Shown: positions 8,615-17,967 of the stretch, piece by piece | Position numbering within the stretch: the stretch's first letter is position 1 | Layout of the letters: every line of letters starts with the position of its first letter | From: Parablautia intestinalis | GTDB lineage: Bacteria; Bacillota; Clostridia; Lachnospirales; Lachnospiraceae | Direction: 5' to 3' | Length of the DNA: 64,000 nucleotides | Assembly: GCA_003612395.1 (NCBI GenBank) | Contig: RAYQ01000005.1 | Coordinates: 62,001 to 126,000, forward strand | Position numbers and translations under genes: made by a program | Notes under the pieces: generated by a model | Database searches by the model: none | What the model saw: only the letters and a program-made list of their open reading frames with translations | Told to the model about the DNA's origin: nothing

Positions 8615-9763
8615 ATGGTAATCGTTCATAACATGGCAGCTCTTAATGCCAATCGTATGTTTAATTTGACCAATAAAGAGCAGGCAAAATCCACAGAAAA
8701 GTTATCCTCAGGATACAAAATCAACCGTGCAGCAGACGATGCGGCAGGTCTTGCCATATCAGAAAAAATGCGCCGCCAGGTAAGGGGCCTTACCCAGGCC
8801 TCGGCCAATTCAGCAGATGGTATTTCCTGTATTCAGACAGCGGAAGGCGCTTTGACAGAGGTGCACGATATGCTCCAGCGCATGAATGAGCTGTCCGTCA
8901 AAGGCGCTACGGGAACATTGACTTCGGAAGACCGGGTTTATATTACTTTAGAAGTCAGGGAATTAATGAATGAAATCGATCGTATACACTCTACCACCAC
9001 TTTTAACGAACAGAATCTTTTAGACGGTAGTTTTCAGGATAAACAGTTGCAGGTAGGGGCGGAATCCGGACAGCATATATCCATTTCTATAGGCAATCTG
9101 TCTACTAATGATTTAATTGCAAGCGCTCTTTCCAAAGGGATCATGTATAGGACAGATGTTCATTCTTCTTATTGCCGGGTAACGGAGGCGCCTATCCTAC
9201 CGCCAAATAAACCTGGCGATCTTTTGTATTGGTATCCTCCCGTGGGATCTAATGCAACATTTGCAAAAGACGAATACCGGGACTATGACGCAGTCCTTCC
9301 GGCCTGGGGACTGGACAGCGGTCACTGCCATATTTTAGCGTCTTATGATTTGACTGTTTTTCACAGTTTTTCCTACAATTCAATTACAGACGAGAATATA
9401 AAAGACAAGCTTACAAACAATTTTCAGACGAATGCTACGGGTGGCTCCGAGGAGGCTTTGGTTAACGCTCCCGCCTGCACCCACAATTTTGATGCTTTAA
9501 ATGCATTTACCAAAAGCGCAATATCCGATGTTTCGAGAGTCCGCGCCAATCTGGGCGCTATACAGAACCGTTTGGAACATACCATAAAAAATCTGGATAA
9601 TGTTGTTGAAAATACCACCGCTGCAGAATCGTCCATCAGAGATACGGATATGGCCACGGAAATGGTAAAGTACTCCAACAGCAATATTATTTCGCAGGCA
9701 GGTCAGACCCTGCTGGCTCAGGCCAACCAGACCAAGCAGGGCGTACTGGCTCTACTACAATAG
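8615..9763 (+). CDS. Flagellin
   Basis: The 382-residue protein has the conserved N-terminal D0/D1 region (VIVHNMAALNANRMF, then STEKLSSGYKINRAADDAAGLAIS) and the conserved C-terminal D1/D0 region ending QANQTKQGVLALLQ. The central part, about residues 170-295, is unrelated to the standard D2/D3 and presumably forms the exposed surface. That central part carries three cysteines (in SYCRV, GHCHI, PACTHN) and a fourth lies in GISCIQT, unusual for an exported flagellin. It is the filament subunit, exported by the flagellar type III apparatus. The neighbouring glycosyltransferase genes suggest it is glycosylated. It is a single-gene unit with its own sigma-28 promoter and a terminator after it. 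Confidence 0.97.
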   Translation: MVIVHNMAALNANRMFNLTNKEQAKSTEKLSSGYKINRAADDAAGLAISEKMRRQVRGLTQASANSADGISCIQTAEGALTEVHDMLQRMNELSVKGATGTLTSEDRVYITLEVRELMNEIDRIHSTTTFNEQNLLDGSFQDKQLQVGAESGQHISISIGNLSTNDLIASALSKGIMYRTDVHSSYCRVTEAPILPPNKPGDLLYWYPPVGSNATFAKDEYRDYDAVLPAWGLDSGHCHILASYDLTVFHSFSYNSITDENIKDKLTNNFQTNATGGSEEALVNAPACTHNFDALNAFTKSAISDVSRVRANLGAIQNRLEHTIKNLDNVVENTTAAESSIRDTDMATEMVKYSNSNIISQAGQTLLAQANQTKQGVLALLQ

Positions 9764-10909
9764 AACGGAGAGAATCTGATCCAAACGATCCTGAAGGCTA
9801 TGCTCCTTCAGGGTCTTTCTTTTTCCATTCTCCGCTATCTTCACCCGCAGCTCTTCATGCCGCAGATAAAAATCAATTTTGGCAACCGCGTCCTCCATAC
9901 TTTCGTAGACTACCATTTCCTCTTCATTTACAAAGTGCTCCAGCAATTCCTCCTGATAATTAGACAGTAAAAAGCCTCCTGCCCCCATAATGTCAAAAGC
10001 TCTTAAGGGGATCCCTGTCTGAATAATCCTCAGGGAAGGATTTAAGTTAATCTTACTGCAGGCAAAAATCTGAGGCATTTCACGCAGGTAATCCACTTCC
10101 CCGCATTTCTTTACATTTTTAATTACTTCACTGTTCTGATAAGAATAAAAGCGTGTGTCATACCGTGCCCCGCACAGACTAAGCAGGATAATTCTGTTTC
10201 TCCTTGTAACCTCGCAGGCCATTGCATAATTTAAGGCCTCTCTGCTAAGCCGCACCTTTGTTCCCGGCGCCCTCTGCACATATTGCGTATTAATATCCTG
10301 TATCAGATTCTCCGTGATACATTCCTCTAAAAGATAAGCTCCATAAAGATCCGCCTGCACATTTAGCAGCGCATTCAGATATCCCTTTGTATAATCATTG
10401 ACCGGGGCCATGATTTCCATAAGGCGTGATTCATACAGCTGGCCCACAAAGGACACCTGCGCACCATACCTTTTATATTCTGCATCCGATACGGACAGCT
10501 TCATCATTCTTGTCCTGTTTACTCCCAGAGGGAGGTGGTAAACCGTATCAAACCCTGCGTTTTTGTACTTGCCGTATTGTACTTTGTCAAACAGGAACAC
10601 ATAATTAGCAGGATTAGCCAGGGTTTTTTCTATCTGAACCACATTTAAAGGATTGTCATAGCACCACGCAATATACTTTACGCCCTTCTTTTGACATACC
10701 TGCGATAAAAGCGGGAAGTAATTGATGCTTAATACCGCATCATAGGCACGTATATCAATGGATTTATCCAGCCATCTTACAAACTCCTCATCCCGGTTCT
10801 TATCCTTAAAAAACCATGAAAAGGTATCATAGCTTATTTTCTTTTCCCTGCAAATTGCCAAAACATCTTCTTCCAGATAAGCCTTCCATTCATAAATAAG
10901 CAGCTTCAT
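9755..10909 (-). CDS. CgeB/DUF3880-type glycosyltransferase
   Basis: The 384-residue protein has an N-terminal DUF3880-like Rossmann half (YIAWCYDNPLN at about 85, VFLFDKVQYGKYKNAGF at about 104-120, YHLPLGVNRTR). The C-terminal Glyco_trans_1_2 half has SKINLNPSLRIIQTGIPLRAF and FDIMGAGGFLLSNYQEEL. This GT-B arrangement is seen in spore protein CgeB and in enzymes beside flagellin genes in Lachnospiraceae, where flagellin glycosylation is the usual proposal. It converges on flagellin and the two stop regions overlap by nine bases. A second CgeB-like gene begins at 63268, at the far side of the island. Confidence 0.85.
   Translation of the reverse strand: MKLLIYEWKAYLEEDVLAICREKKISYDTFSWFFKDKNRDEEFVRWLDKSIDIRAYDAVLSINYFPLLSQVCQKKGVKYIAWCYDNPLNVVQIEKTLANPANYVFLFDKVQYGKYKNAGFDTVYHLPLGVNRTRMMKLSVSDAEYKRYGAQVSFVGQLYESRLMEIMAPVNDYTKGYLNALLNVQADLYGAYLLEECITENLIQDINTQYVQRAPGTKVRLSREALNYAMACEVTRRNRIILLSLCGARYDTRFYSYQNSEVIKNVKKCGEVDYLREMPQIFACSKINLNPSLRIIQTGIPLRAFDIMGAGGFLLSNYQEELLEHFVNEEEMVVYESMEDAVAKIDFYLRHEELRVKIAENGKRKTLKEHSLQDRLDQILSVLL
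9790..9826 (+). terminator. Flagellin terminator nested in the convergent CgeB-like gene
   Basis: The arms CCTGAAGG (9790-9797) and CCTTCAGG (9805-9812) form an 8-bp stem with a seven-base loop, followed by a T-rich run on the + strand. It stands 27 bases past the flagellin stop and inside the last codons of the opposite gene. Confidence 0.85.
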
Positions 10910-11001
10910 CTCTTTATATCCCCCGCGTCATGAGCCGGCCTGCAATTATCATACAAACAAAGCCCTTTGTTCATAAAAGTTTTTAAGAACAAGTTTCTTC
11001 T

Positions 11002-12117
11002 TCAAATCAGCATTTTCCTTCCAGCATGTCTTATTTTCCACTTCTCTGCGTTATACAAAAAATACAGTGTCAGCAGGTTTTCTCCCAGATAGCCAATATA
11101 TCTGTCTGCTCTTTCCCATCCCTTTGGAGCGCTCAGCTCCTCGGTCCGCTCCAGTATGGGAAACAGCCATTTGCAGTAGTCCCTTAAAATTTCCCTCTTT
11201 GCTATTATGATATTATAATTGTATAGATAGGGCTGCTTTAATATATCAGGAAAATCCCGGGCATACGCAGGCTGTAATTCCTCAAGTGCCTTAAGCATAG
11301 CCTCCCAGTCTGATTCCGCAAGATACCTGCTGTGGTGCTCACTGATATCCGGCTCATGAACCGTTGGATAAGGCAGTACCACATCCACATCTTCCTTTTC
11401 CATACATAGCAGTTCCTCATCCCCAAGATCCAAAAATCTTCTGTAATGGAATAAGCCCAGATACGGCCTTCCTTTTTCCTCCTGCAGTCTGTTTTTCCAC
11501 ATCCAGTAAAGGGCCGTCAGCTCACAATAATTGACATTCTTAGAGGATATGTTCTCTCCCGTATCATCAGTAATCACAGAAATTTTTTTGTCCGTAAGCG
11601 CTGCTCCCACCTGAATAGGGTATACCCGGTCAGGAATCCGGTAATCATTTTTTAGGGGCTTGTCTTTGTGAAACTTTGCCATATAAATTTCTATACTTTC
11701 CGGGAACCCGCAGGCTTGTTTCAAAGCCATCCGCTTATCTGCCAAAGAATCATTTTCCGCGGCAGCCGGTGGAATTTTACCTTTTAAGGGAAGGAATTTT
11801 CCAATACTTTCAAAATATCTCCCCATCAATGCAGATTCTTTTCCGGAATCCAGGCATATGATGTTTTGAAAGCCTTTCCCCTTAAGCATACGCTCAATCT
11901 CCCCCTGAATATCCTCCGGCGTTGCAATTAAAATCCATATATTTTTATCCTTAAAACAGTTAATTTCTTTCACCGGCAGGCCGCAAAGACTGTTTTCATT
12001 GCCGGACAGGCTGCTTACCATAAACCCTGTCACTTCGTATTCCGGGTATAATCTTTTTATTGCCAGGCATGCGCCAAGGGCAATACTTTTAGCTCCAAAA
12101 ATCACGATTTGTTTCAT
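11002..12117 (-). CDS. Rossmann module fused to DUF4422 glycosyltransferase-like domain
   Basis: Residues about 1-90 form a Rossmann-like module: QIVIFGAKSIALG, then LCGLPVKEI and IWILIATPEDI. Residues about 140-360 are DUF4422, recognised by IYMAKFHKDKPLKND, IQVGAALTDKKI, NYCELTALYWMWKN and GLFHYRRFL. DUF4422 proteins occur in capsule and surface-glycan loci and are thought to be glycosyltransferases, although the donor is unknown. Its start lies 29 bases inside the 3' end of the next upstream gene, so the two are coupled. A truncated relative of the same architecture lies at 49535 and a DUF4422-only protein at 38468. Confidence 0.83.
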   Translation of the reverse strand: MKQIVIFGAKSIALGACLAIKRLYPEYEVTGFMVSSLSGNENSLCGLPVKEINCFKDKNIWILIATPEDIQGEIERMLKGKGFQNIICLDSGKESALMGRYFESIGKFLPLKGKIPPAAAENDSLADKRMALKQACGFPESIEIYMAKFHKDKPLKNDYRIPDRVYPIQVGAALTDKKISVITDDTGENISSKNVNYCELTALYWMWKNRLQEEKGRPYLGLFHYRRFLDLGDEELLCMEKEDVDVVLPYPTVHEPDISEHHSRYLAESDWEAMLKALEELQPAYARDFPDILKQPYLYNYNIIIAKREILRDYCKWLFPILERTEELSAPKGWERADRYIGYLGENLLTLYFLYNAEKWKIRHAGRKMLI

Positions 12118-13810
12118 CTTCTTCTATCATCTCCAATATTTTAGCGGCACGGCTTTTCCAGGTGTGCGCAGCCAGTGCTTTTTCATATCCGTTCTTTGCA
12201 ATCTGCTTTCTTTTTTCTTCACAGGCCAGCAGATTTTTTATCCTGTTTGGCACTTCCTGCAAATGCCCCAGATCAAATAAAATAATGTCCTTCCCATCCA
12301 CAAAATTTTCTTCCAGATAAGTAGTCCTGTCTGTGACAACCGCAGCCTTTTGCAACATCGCATTGGCAATCCGTTCCGTGAAACCGTCCTTATGCCATCT
12401 CATAACATTTAAAGATATCTTTGCCCTTGCATATACGTTAAGCGCGTCCTTTCCGTACACTGCCGGATGCCAAATCAGCCCCGGGCGCCCCTGCATAGGG
12501 CACTCCTTCCAGGTCTTACCAAAAACATGCACTGCAATTCCCATTTCTAATAAGATTTTAATAAGCTTATTGCGATAATAATTTGCTAATTCGGTAATCA
12601 CCCAGCGTTCCTGGTGGAATAAAGCAATTAATTCTTTTTTCGAACATGTTCTGCCAAAAGATGTAAGTACCTCTTCAAATGCCTGCTCAGGCGTTTTTTC
12701 CAGATACTTACGCATATATAAGATGTACCGGTTAACCAGATATCCCCTTTGTCTGTCAGTCTTTCTTACAAATTTTAAATTCTCTAAAGGCCCTTCTCCA
12801 TAGCTTCCAAGAAAAACAACTTCATAATCCTTCCGGTTTGCTTCGCTAAAATCATCCTCTCCTCCGGGTGGCAGAAACCTGGCCGGGCTCTCAAAATATT
12901 TTTCTATAAATTTTGCATAATTTCCATCTGGTGTCAGCGAATACAACCGGTATGGCTTTTGATCCAGATAGTTTTTTAACATGATTGGATGGTCAAATAA
13001 AAAATTGTATTTAGGTCCCGGCATGTCATCATGAACAAATCTTCCTGTTTCCCATTTTGCATAGAACATGTTGGTCTGCATGCCAATTACTGCCTTAAAC
13101 CTTCTCTTTACATAAGAACTAATTTCTTTAAAAGACTGCTTTGCCAGATTAAAATACATCACTTTTTGTCCCAACTTTTCAAGGGCATTTCCTAACTGTG
13201 CACTGAAGGTATCCAGGATATTATAGCACAGATCACACCCTGTATAAATTAAAACAGGCTGTGTGCAGTCATATATATAGTAAAACGCATCAGTCTGCGC
13301 AATCATTTTCTTTAAATATTCCGTCAAAGCCTCTTTTTGGGCGCATAATGACAGAATGCCAAGCACCGCATCATCAAAAACATTCATGGCTGTCAGTTCC
13401 TGCCTGTATCTGCCCAGCAAATAGCAGTCTGTTTTCAGACCTTCTTCTATTTCTCCCGCTTCTTTACCTGCAGTTTTCTCTGCCTTCATTTCCCCTTCCC
13501 AGGGCATCACCGTTTTCAGCTGTATCCATGCCTCATCCGCATTTTCCTGCTGCAAAAATCTTATACCGTCTTCCCGGTTAAGCAAACGCACTTTATAAAC
13601 TCCTGCAATGCGAATAAGCAATTCGTACTCCCGTTTCGCCTTAAGCCTGTAGTTTAAGCCGCCAACTGCTCTGAACGCTTCTTTCAAAACCCATATATCA
13701 CCCTGTACCAGTCTTTCATCCAATAGGATTTCTTCCAATGAGAGTTCTGCTTTCAAATGATTTTCACTGATACAGATTGCTCCCGTTAATTCTGTTTTTT
13801 CTTCCATTTC
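12089..13810 (-). CDS. GT-B (CgeB-like) glycosyltransferase with a truncated GT2 N-terminus
   Basis: About 573 residues if the ATG at 13810 is used. A longer frame begins at a TTG at 13858, without a ribosome site. The first ~70 residues look like only the tail of a GT-A/GT2 domain (LKEAFRAVGGLNYRLKAKREYELLIRIA). The rest is GT-B: a Rossmann half with LIYTGCDLCYNILDTFSAQL and a C-terminal half with VHVFGKTW, ARAKISLNVMRWHKDGFTERI and a final MLQKAAVVTDRTTYLEENF. A glycosyltransferase role is well supported, the sugar is not. GGGGGAG lies only two bases from the 13810 ATG, so the start remains uncertain. Confidence 0.8.
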   Translation of the reverse strand, partial: EMEEKTELTGAICISENHLKAELSLEEILLDERLVQGDIWVLKEAFRAVGGLNYRLKAKREYELLIRIAGVYKVRLLNREDGIRFLQQENADEAWIQLKTVMPWEGEMKAEKTAGKEAGEIEEGLKTDCYLLGRYRQELTAMNVFDDAVLGILSLCAQKEALTEYLKKMIAQTDAFYYIYDCTQPVLIYTGCDLCYNILDTFSAQLGNALEKLGQKVMYFNLAKQSFKEISSYVKRRFKAVIGMQTNMFYAKWETGRFVHDDMPGPKYNFLFDHPIMLKNYLDQKPYRLYSLTPDGNYAKFIEKYFESPARFLPPGGEDDFSEANRKDYEVVFLGSYGEGPLENLKFVRKTDRQRGYLVNRYILYMRKYLEKTPEQAFEEVLTSFGRTCSKKELIALFHQERWVITELANYYRNKLIKILLEMGIAVHVFGKTWKECPMQGRPGLIWHPAVYGKDALNVYARAKISLNVMRWHKDGFTERIANAMLQKAAVVTDRTTYLEENFVDGKDIILFDLGHLQEVPNRIKNLLACEEKRKQIAKNGYEKALAAHTWKSRAAKILEMIEEDETNRDFWS

Positions 13811-14085
13811 TCCCCCAATGCGTTTTAAAAAACATATACTGCCAGGTACAGGCTGCAATTGGGCACTTTTCTTTGTTAAAATGCAGCCCTTACACAGCCT
13901 TTCTCTGACAGTATACTTTAGCTTTGCGGCAATAGCAATAATATATAAATGAAAATGAGAAAAATCAGCTTTCCGGGAGCGTCAGCTACTATTACCATGC
14001 GGAAAACTTTTATTACGGGTAATATCCACATTCCTCCCCAAAATAATATCCCACAGCACCGTGATATTTTATATCAACAGTTTTA

Positions 14086-15174
14086 CTATATATTGTCATC
14101 TGTAAAATGAATATATGCTTCACCGCATTCCCCTATGTCTTTCGAGTCTTCGGCCCTACACCATGCAATATTTTTCTTTATCACCTTTGCCGGATTCCCT
14201 GCTGCTATACAGTTATTGGGAATTTTATTTTTTACCAGACTTTCAGCCCCTATGATGCTGCCGTCTCCAATCAATGTATTGTACAGAATCGTAGCCCTTA
14301 TCCCGACCCATACATGATTTCCAATTATTATTTTTCTCTTTTTGTTGATTTCCCGTGTGGAATTGATATTTTTTCTTGTCTCTACATCGAAAATAGAATG
14401 CGAGCCATCATTGGTCATTAAAATGATATCCATTGAAAACATGCAGTCCCTGCCGATTATACATTCCGTACCCTTACCTGCCGTTAAGGTATATCTTGTC
14501 CCGACAGTAAAATCATTTCCAATTTTCAACAAAGATTCGGCAGTTGCTCCAAGTGATCCCTCACCAAAAAACTTTCCATTACTGCCCACCAAAAGTGACG
14601 CGTCATCTCCAACAAAAACAGAGCACTTTTCTATCTCTGTCCCATCTCCGATTTCCAGCTTCGAGTTGCTATGTACATATATTGCGCAATCATGCAAATG
14701 AACTTCCCGGCCAAGCTTAATCACGGCATTGAAGCCCCGGAAACAAAGCTTTAAGTTCTTATGTTTTCCAAAAAGCTTATTTCCATGCAGATCCTCATAA
14801 TAATCTTCCGTATCGTGTACAATGCAGTCGCTAAAATAAAAATAATCCAGATCTTTTCTATATCCCCAGCTAACCAGATCATCTTTTATCGACTGGTAAA
14901 ATCCCAGCGGAACAACCACATAATACTGATTCGCCCTTCCTTCCAGACACTGTTTTGGACGGATATACACATCGTCTATTCTTTTGGCATCACTGTCCAC
15001 ATAAAATGAAATTTTAAGCCCATACCTTTTCTCCAGCCTTTCTTTTATATTGTCCGACTGGTCATACTTCCCCCACAGCACGATTTCACGTTTATCACAA
15101 TTTGCGTAAACATTATCTACAATATGATCTATCCAGTCTCTCTTTTCCTTCATACATGACTTTTCCTTATTCAT
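14086..15174 (-). CDS. Left-handed beta-helix acyltransferase with N-terminal Rossmann module (copy 1)
   Basis: The chosen ATG at 15174 has AAAGGAAA six bases upstream and overlaps the preceding stop as ATGAATAA, giving about 362 residues. Residues about 10-110 are a divergent Rossmann-like module (REIVLWGKYDQSDNI). From about 130 on are hexapeptide repeats. The catalytic-type region is NHVWVGIRATILYNTLIGDG and the end is NNCIAAGNPAKVIKK, as in LbH O- or N-acetyltransferases. It probably adds an acetyl or similar group to a sugar. It is a tandem paralogue of the next gene upstream and very similar along its whole length. Confidence 0.85.
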   Translation of the reverse strand: MNKEKSCMKEKRDWIDHIVDNVYANCDKREIVLWGKYDQSDNIKERLEKRYGLKISFYVDSDAKRIDDVYIRPKQCLEGRANQYYVVVPLGFYQSIKDDLVSWGYRKDLDYFYFSDCIVHDTEDYYEDLHGNKLFGKHKNLKLCFRGFNAVIKLGREVHLHDCAIYVHSNSKLEIGDGTEIEKCSVFVGDDASLLVGSNGKFFGEGSLGATAESLLKIGNDFTVGTRYTLTAGKGTECIIGRDCMFSMDIILMTNDGSHSIFDVETRKNINSTREINKKRKIIIGNHVWVGIRATILYNTLIGDGSIIGAESLVKNKIPNNCIAAGNPAKVIKKNIAWCRAEDSKDIGECGEAYIHFTDDNI

Positions 15175-16264
15175 TAGATTTCCTTTCTTCATTATCCGTA
15201 AGACGGATGTATTCCTCTCCACATTCTACAATATTTTCCGCCATATTTTTACGGCTCCATGCAACATCCGTTCTTACCACCTTTGCCGGAGTTCCTGCCG
15301 CTATACAATTATTGGGTATTTTGCCCTTTGCCAGACTTGAAGCCCCTATAATACTCCCGTCTCCAATCTCTGCATTACCCAAAATATTGACGCGCATTCC
15401 AATCCATACATGATTTCCAATTATTATTTTTCTCTTTTGGCTGATTTCATAAGTGGAATTTATATTTTCCCCTGTTTTAATGTCAAAAATAGTATGCGCA
15501 TCATTCGTAAAAAAATATATGTCATAGGAAAACATGCAGTCCTCTCCTATCACACATTCTGTACATTCACATACCGACCACACATATCCTGAACCAATAC
15601 TGAAATTGTTTCCAATTTTCAATGAAGCATTTTCATACACTCCAATTAACCCGCCAGGCAGCTTTCCGTTACAGCCAACAAAAAAAGAGGCTCCATTTCC
15701 AATGGAAAGAACACTCTTTTCTATCTCTGTTTTATCCCCGATTTCTATCTGCGAATCATTGTTCATATATATGATACAATCATTCAGCAAAACATCCTGA
15801 CCAAATTTAATGGTAGAGTTGAAACCTGTAAAATAGAATTTAACATTTCTATGCTTTCCAATAATCCGGTTTCCATGCAAATCTTCATAGTAGTCGGCAG
15901 TATTCTGCACTATACAATCACTGAAATAAAAATAGTCCAAGTCTTTTCTATATCCCCAGCTGACCAAATCATCCTTTAACGACTGATAAAATGCCAGCGG
16001 CACAATTACATAATACTGGTCCGCTCTTCCCTTCAGGCATTGTTTTGGGCGAACATGAATATCATCTATTTTGGCGGCATCGCTTTCTACATGAAACGCA
16101 GTTTTTATTCCGTATCTTTTCTCCATCCTTTCTGCAATCTCATCAGCTGTTTCATATTTTCCCCACAAAACAACTTCCCTTTTATCATAATACTTATAAA
16201 CTTCATCTATAATATAGTCAATCCAGTCTCTCTTTTCCTCCATATACGGCTTTTTCCCACTCAC
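15167..16264 (-). CDS. Left-handed beta-helix acyltransferase with N-terminal Rossmann module (copy 2)
   Basis: This 365-residue protein has the same architecture as copy 1: module REVVLWGKYETADEI at about 28-42, then hexapeptide repeats with NHVWIGMRVNILGNAEIGDG and NNCIAAGTPAKVVR. The start is a GTG at 16264 with AAAGGAG six bases before it. Identity to copy 1 is visibly high at both ends and lower in the middle repeats, as expected for duplicated enzymes that have drifted in acceptor specificity. The two are translationally coupled. Confidence 0.85.
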   Translation of the reverse strand: MSGKKPYMEEKRDWIDYIIDEVYKYYDKREVVLWGKYETADEIAERMEKRYGIKTAFHVESDAAKIDDIHVRPKQCLKGRADQYYVIVPLAFYQSLKDDLVSWGYRKDLDYFYFSDCIVQNTADYYEDLHGNRIIGKHRNVKFYFTGFNSTIKFGQDVLLNDCIIYMNNDSQIEIGDKTEIEKSVLSIGNGASFFVGCNGKLPGGLIGVYENASLKIGNNFSIGSGYVWSVCECTECVIGEDCMFSYDIYFFTNDAHTIFDIKTGENINSTYEISQKRKIIIGNHVWIGMRVNILGNAEIGDGSIIGASSLAKGKIPNNCIAAGTPAKVVRTDVAWSRKNMAENIVECGEEYIRLTDNEERKSNE

Positions 16265-16384
16265 ACATTTCTCCTTTATATACGCACTTTTTTCACCATG
16301 CTTTATCTTCCATTCACCCGTATTTTTATAACATCTTCATCGTCCCATACAGTTTCTCCGTTAAATACACTTCTTTAAACACAA

Positions 16385-17161
16385 TTACCATACTTTCCAT
16401 GGAGCTTTCCCACTGCTCCAAAGCTCCTCCAAATATTCTTTATCTCTTATAGTATCCATAGGCGACCAAAAACCCTCATGCTTATAAGCCGCCATCTGTC
16501 CCTCTTCTGCAATTGCTTCAAAAGGACCTGCCTCCAACATTTTGCTGCCATCTCCCAGATAGTCAAAAACTTTCCTGTCCAGCACCATAAATCCGGCATT
16601 TACCCATGCTGAATCTGACCTTGCCTTTTCTTTGAATCCGATTACCTGATTTATTTCATTGTTGATTTTTAATGCCCCAAACCTTCCGGAGGGTTGTGTA
16701 GCTGTGATTGTAGCCAATCTTTTATTTAAATGGTGAAAAGCTAACAGCTTCTGTATGTTAACGTTTGATACCCCATCGCCATATGTCAAAAAGAATTCCT
16801 GGTCATCTCCAATATAGTCCTTTATCTTTAACACCCGTCCTGCAGTCAGTGTATTTAGCCCTGTATTGGCTAATGTAACTTTCCAGGCCTCGGCAAAAGT
16901 CTCATGCACTACGGTTTCTCTGTTTTTCAGCATAAATGTGCTGTCTGATTGATTTACATAATAATTTATAAAATATTCTTTAATGATCTGGCCTTTATAG
17001 CCACAACATATGATAAAATCATCAAACCCATAATAGGAGTAAGTTTTCATAATATGCCAGAGAATTGGCTTTCCGCCAATATCAATCATCGGTTTCGGTT
17101 TTAATTGTGACTCCTCGCTGATTCGGGTGCCCCTTCCCCCCGCCAAAATCACTACTTTCAT
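16385..17161 (-). CDS. rfbF: Glucose-1-phosphate cytidylyltransferase (RfbF-like)
   Basis: The 258-residue protein has the nucleotidyltransferase signature KVVILAGGRGTRISEES followed by KPKPMIDIGGKPILWHIM, then TYGDGVSNVNI. The end EGFWSPMDTIRDKEYLEELW is typical of RfbF. The reaction is CTP plus glucose 1-phosphate to CDP-glucose, the entry to CDP-6-deoxy and dideoxy sugars. The ATG at 17161 has GAGG seven bases before it. It follows the divergent relative by only ten bases. No CDP-glucose 4,6-dehydratase (RfbG) is visible in the window. Confidence 0.88.
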   Translation of the reverse strand: MKVVILAGGRGTRISEESQLKPKPMIDIGGKPILWHIMKTYSYYGFDDFIICCGYKGQIIKEYFINYYVNQSDSTFMLKNRETVVHETFAEAWKVTLANTGLNTLTAGRVLKIKDYIGDDQEFFLTYGDGVSNVNIQKLLAFHHLNKRLATITATQPSGRFGALKINNEINQVIGFKEKARSDSAWVNAGFMVLDRKVFDYLGDGSKMLEAGPFEAIAEEGQMAAYKHEGFWSPMDTIRDKEYLEELWSSGKAPWKVW

Positions 17162-17171
17162 ATCCAATCCT

Positions 17172-17939
17172 CTATGCCTTCATCCATGGCGCTATCCCTG
17201 CATTCCAAAGGTTCTCTGCCTCTACTAAATCCCGTCTGGTCTCAATGGCTGTCCAAAAGCCATAATGTTTAAACGTAGCTGCCTGTTGCAGCTCAGTCAG
17301 CTTTCCAAATAATTCTTTTTCCAAATCATGATTTCCCATCAGGTACTTAAAGATCTTCTTTGAAAAAACAAAACAGTCACCATTAATCCATGCATGATCG
17401 TTCTCTACTCTTATTGCGTTGCTAAAATCAAGCTTTCCTTCCGCATCAATCGGCAGCAGCTGCTCCCTTCCCGAAGGCTTCACCATGGCAATTGTTGCCA
17501 GCTTCTTCTCATGATAATGAGTTTCCACCAGTAACCGGATATTAATATCAGACAAGCAGTCACCATAAGTGACCAGAAAATCTCCATCTACATATTTTTC
17601 TATCTTGCTCACACGCTGGCCGGTTGCAGAAAACAGCCCCGTATCAACTACAGTCACTTTCCAGTCCTCTGTGCGTTTCTTATGTACTTCAATGGTATTA
17701 TTCTTCAAGTCTACGGTTATATCGGAATCATAAATATAAAAATCCATAAAATACTCTTTTATCATGTCAACTTTATAACCGCCGCATATAATAAATTCCG
17801 TCAGCCCATACTCTGAAAAATGTTTCATAATATGCCAAAGAAGGGGTTTCCCGCCAATGTCTACCATTGGTTTAGGTATCCCTTCCCGTTCATGGCTTAT
17901 TGTACTTTGTAGTCCTCCCGCTAAAATTATGACTTTCAT
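17172..17939 (-). CDS. Divergent RfbF-like sugar nucleotidyltransferase
   Basis: The 255-residue protein aligns with RfbF throughout (KPMVDIGGKPLLWHIMKHF, TYGDCLSDINI, HYGFWTAIETRRDL). In the nucleotide-binding loop the usual GG-x-GTR-I-S has become GGLQSTIS, so the loop glycine and arginine are lost, and the metal-site region reads GDC. It could have changed specificity or serve as a regulatory partner of the intact RfbF encoded next to it. It has a good ribosome site (GAGGTGG). Confidence 0.75.
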   Translation of the reverse strand: MKVIILAGGLQSTISHEREGIPKPMVDIGGKPLLWHIMKHFSEYGLTEFIICGGYKVDMIKEYFMDFYIYDSDITVDLKNNTIEVHKKRTEDWKVTVVDTGLFSATGQRVSKIEKYVDGDFLVTYGDCLSDINIRLLVETHYHEKKLATIAMVKPSGREQLLPIDAEGKLDFSNAIRVENDHAWINGDCFVFSKKIFKYLMGNHDLEKELFGKLTELQQAATFKHYGFWTAIETRRDLVEAENLWNAGIAPWMKA

Positions 17940-17967
17940 GCTCTTTTATCCACCTCAGTATTTATAT

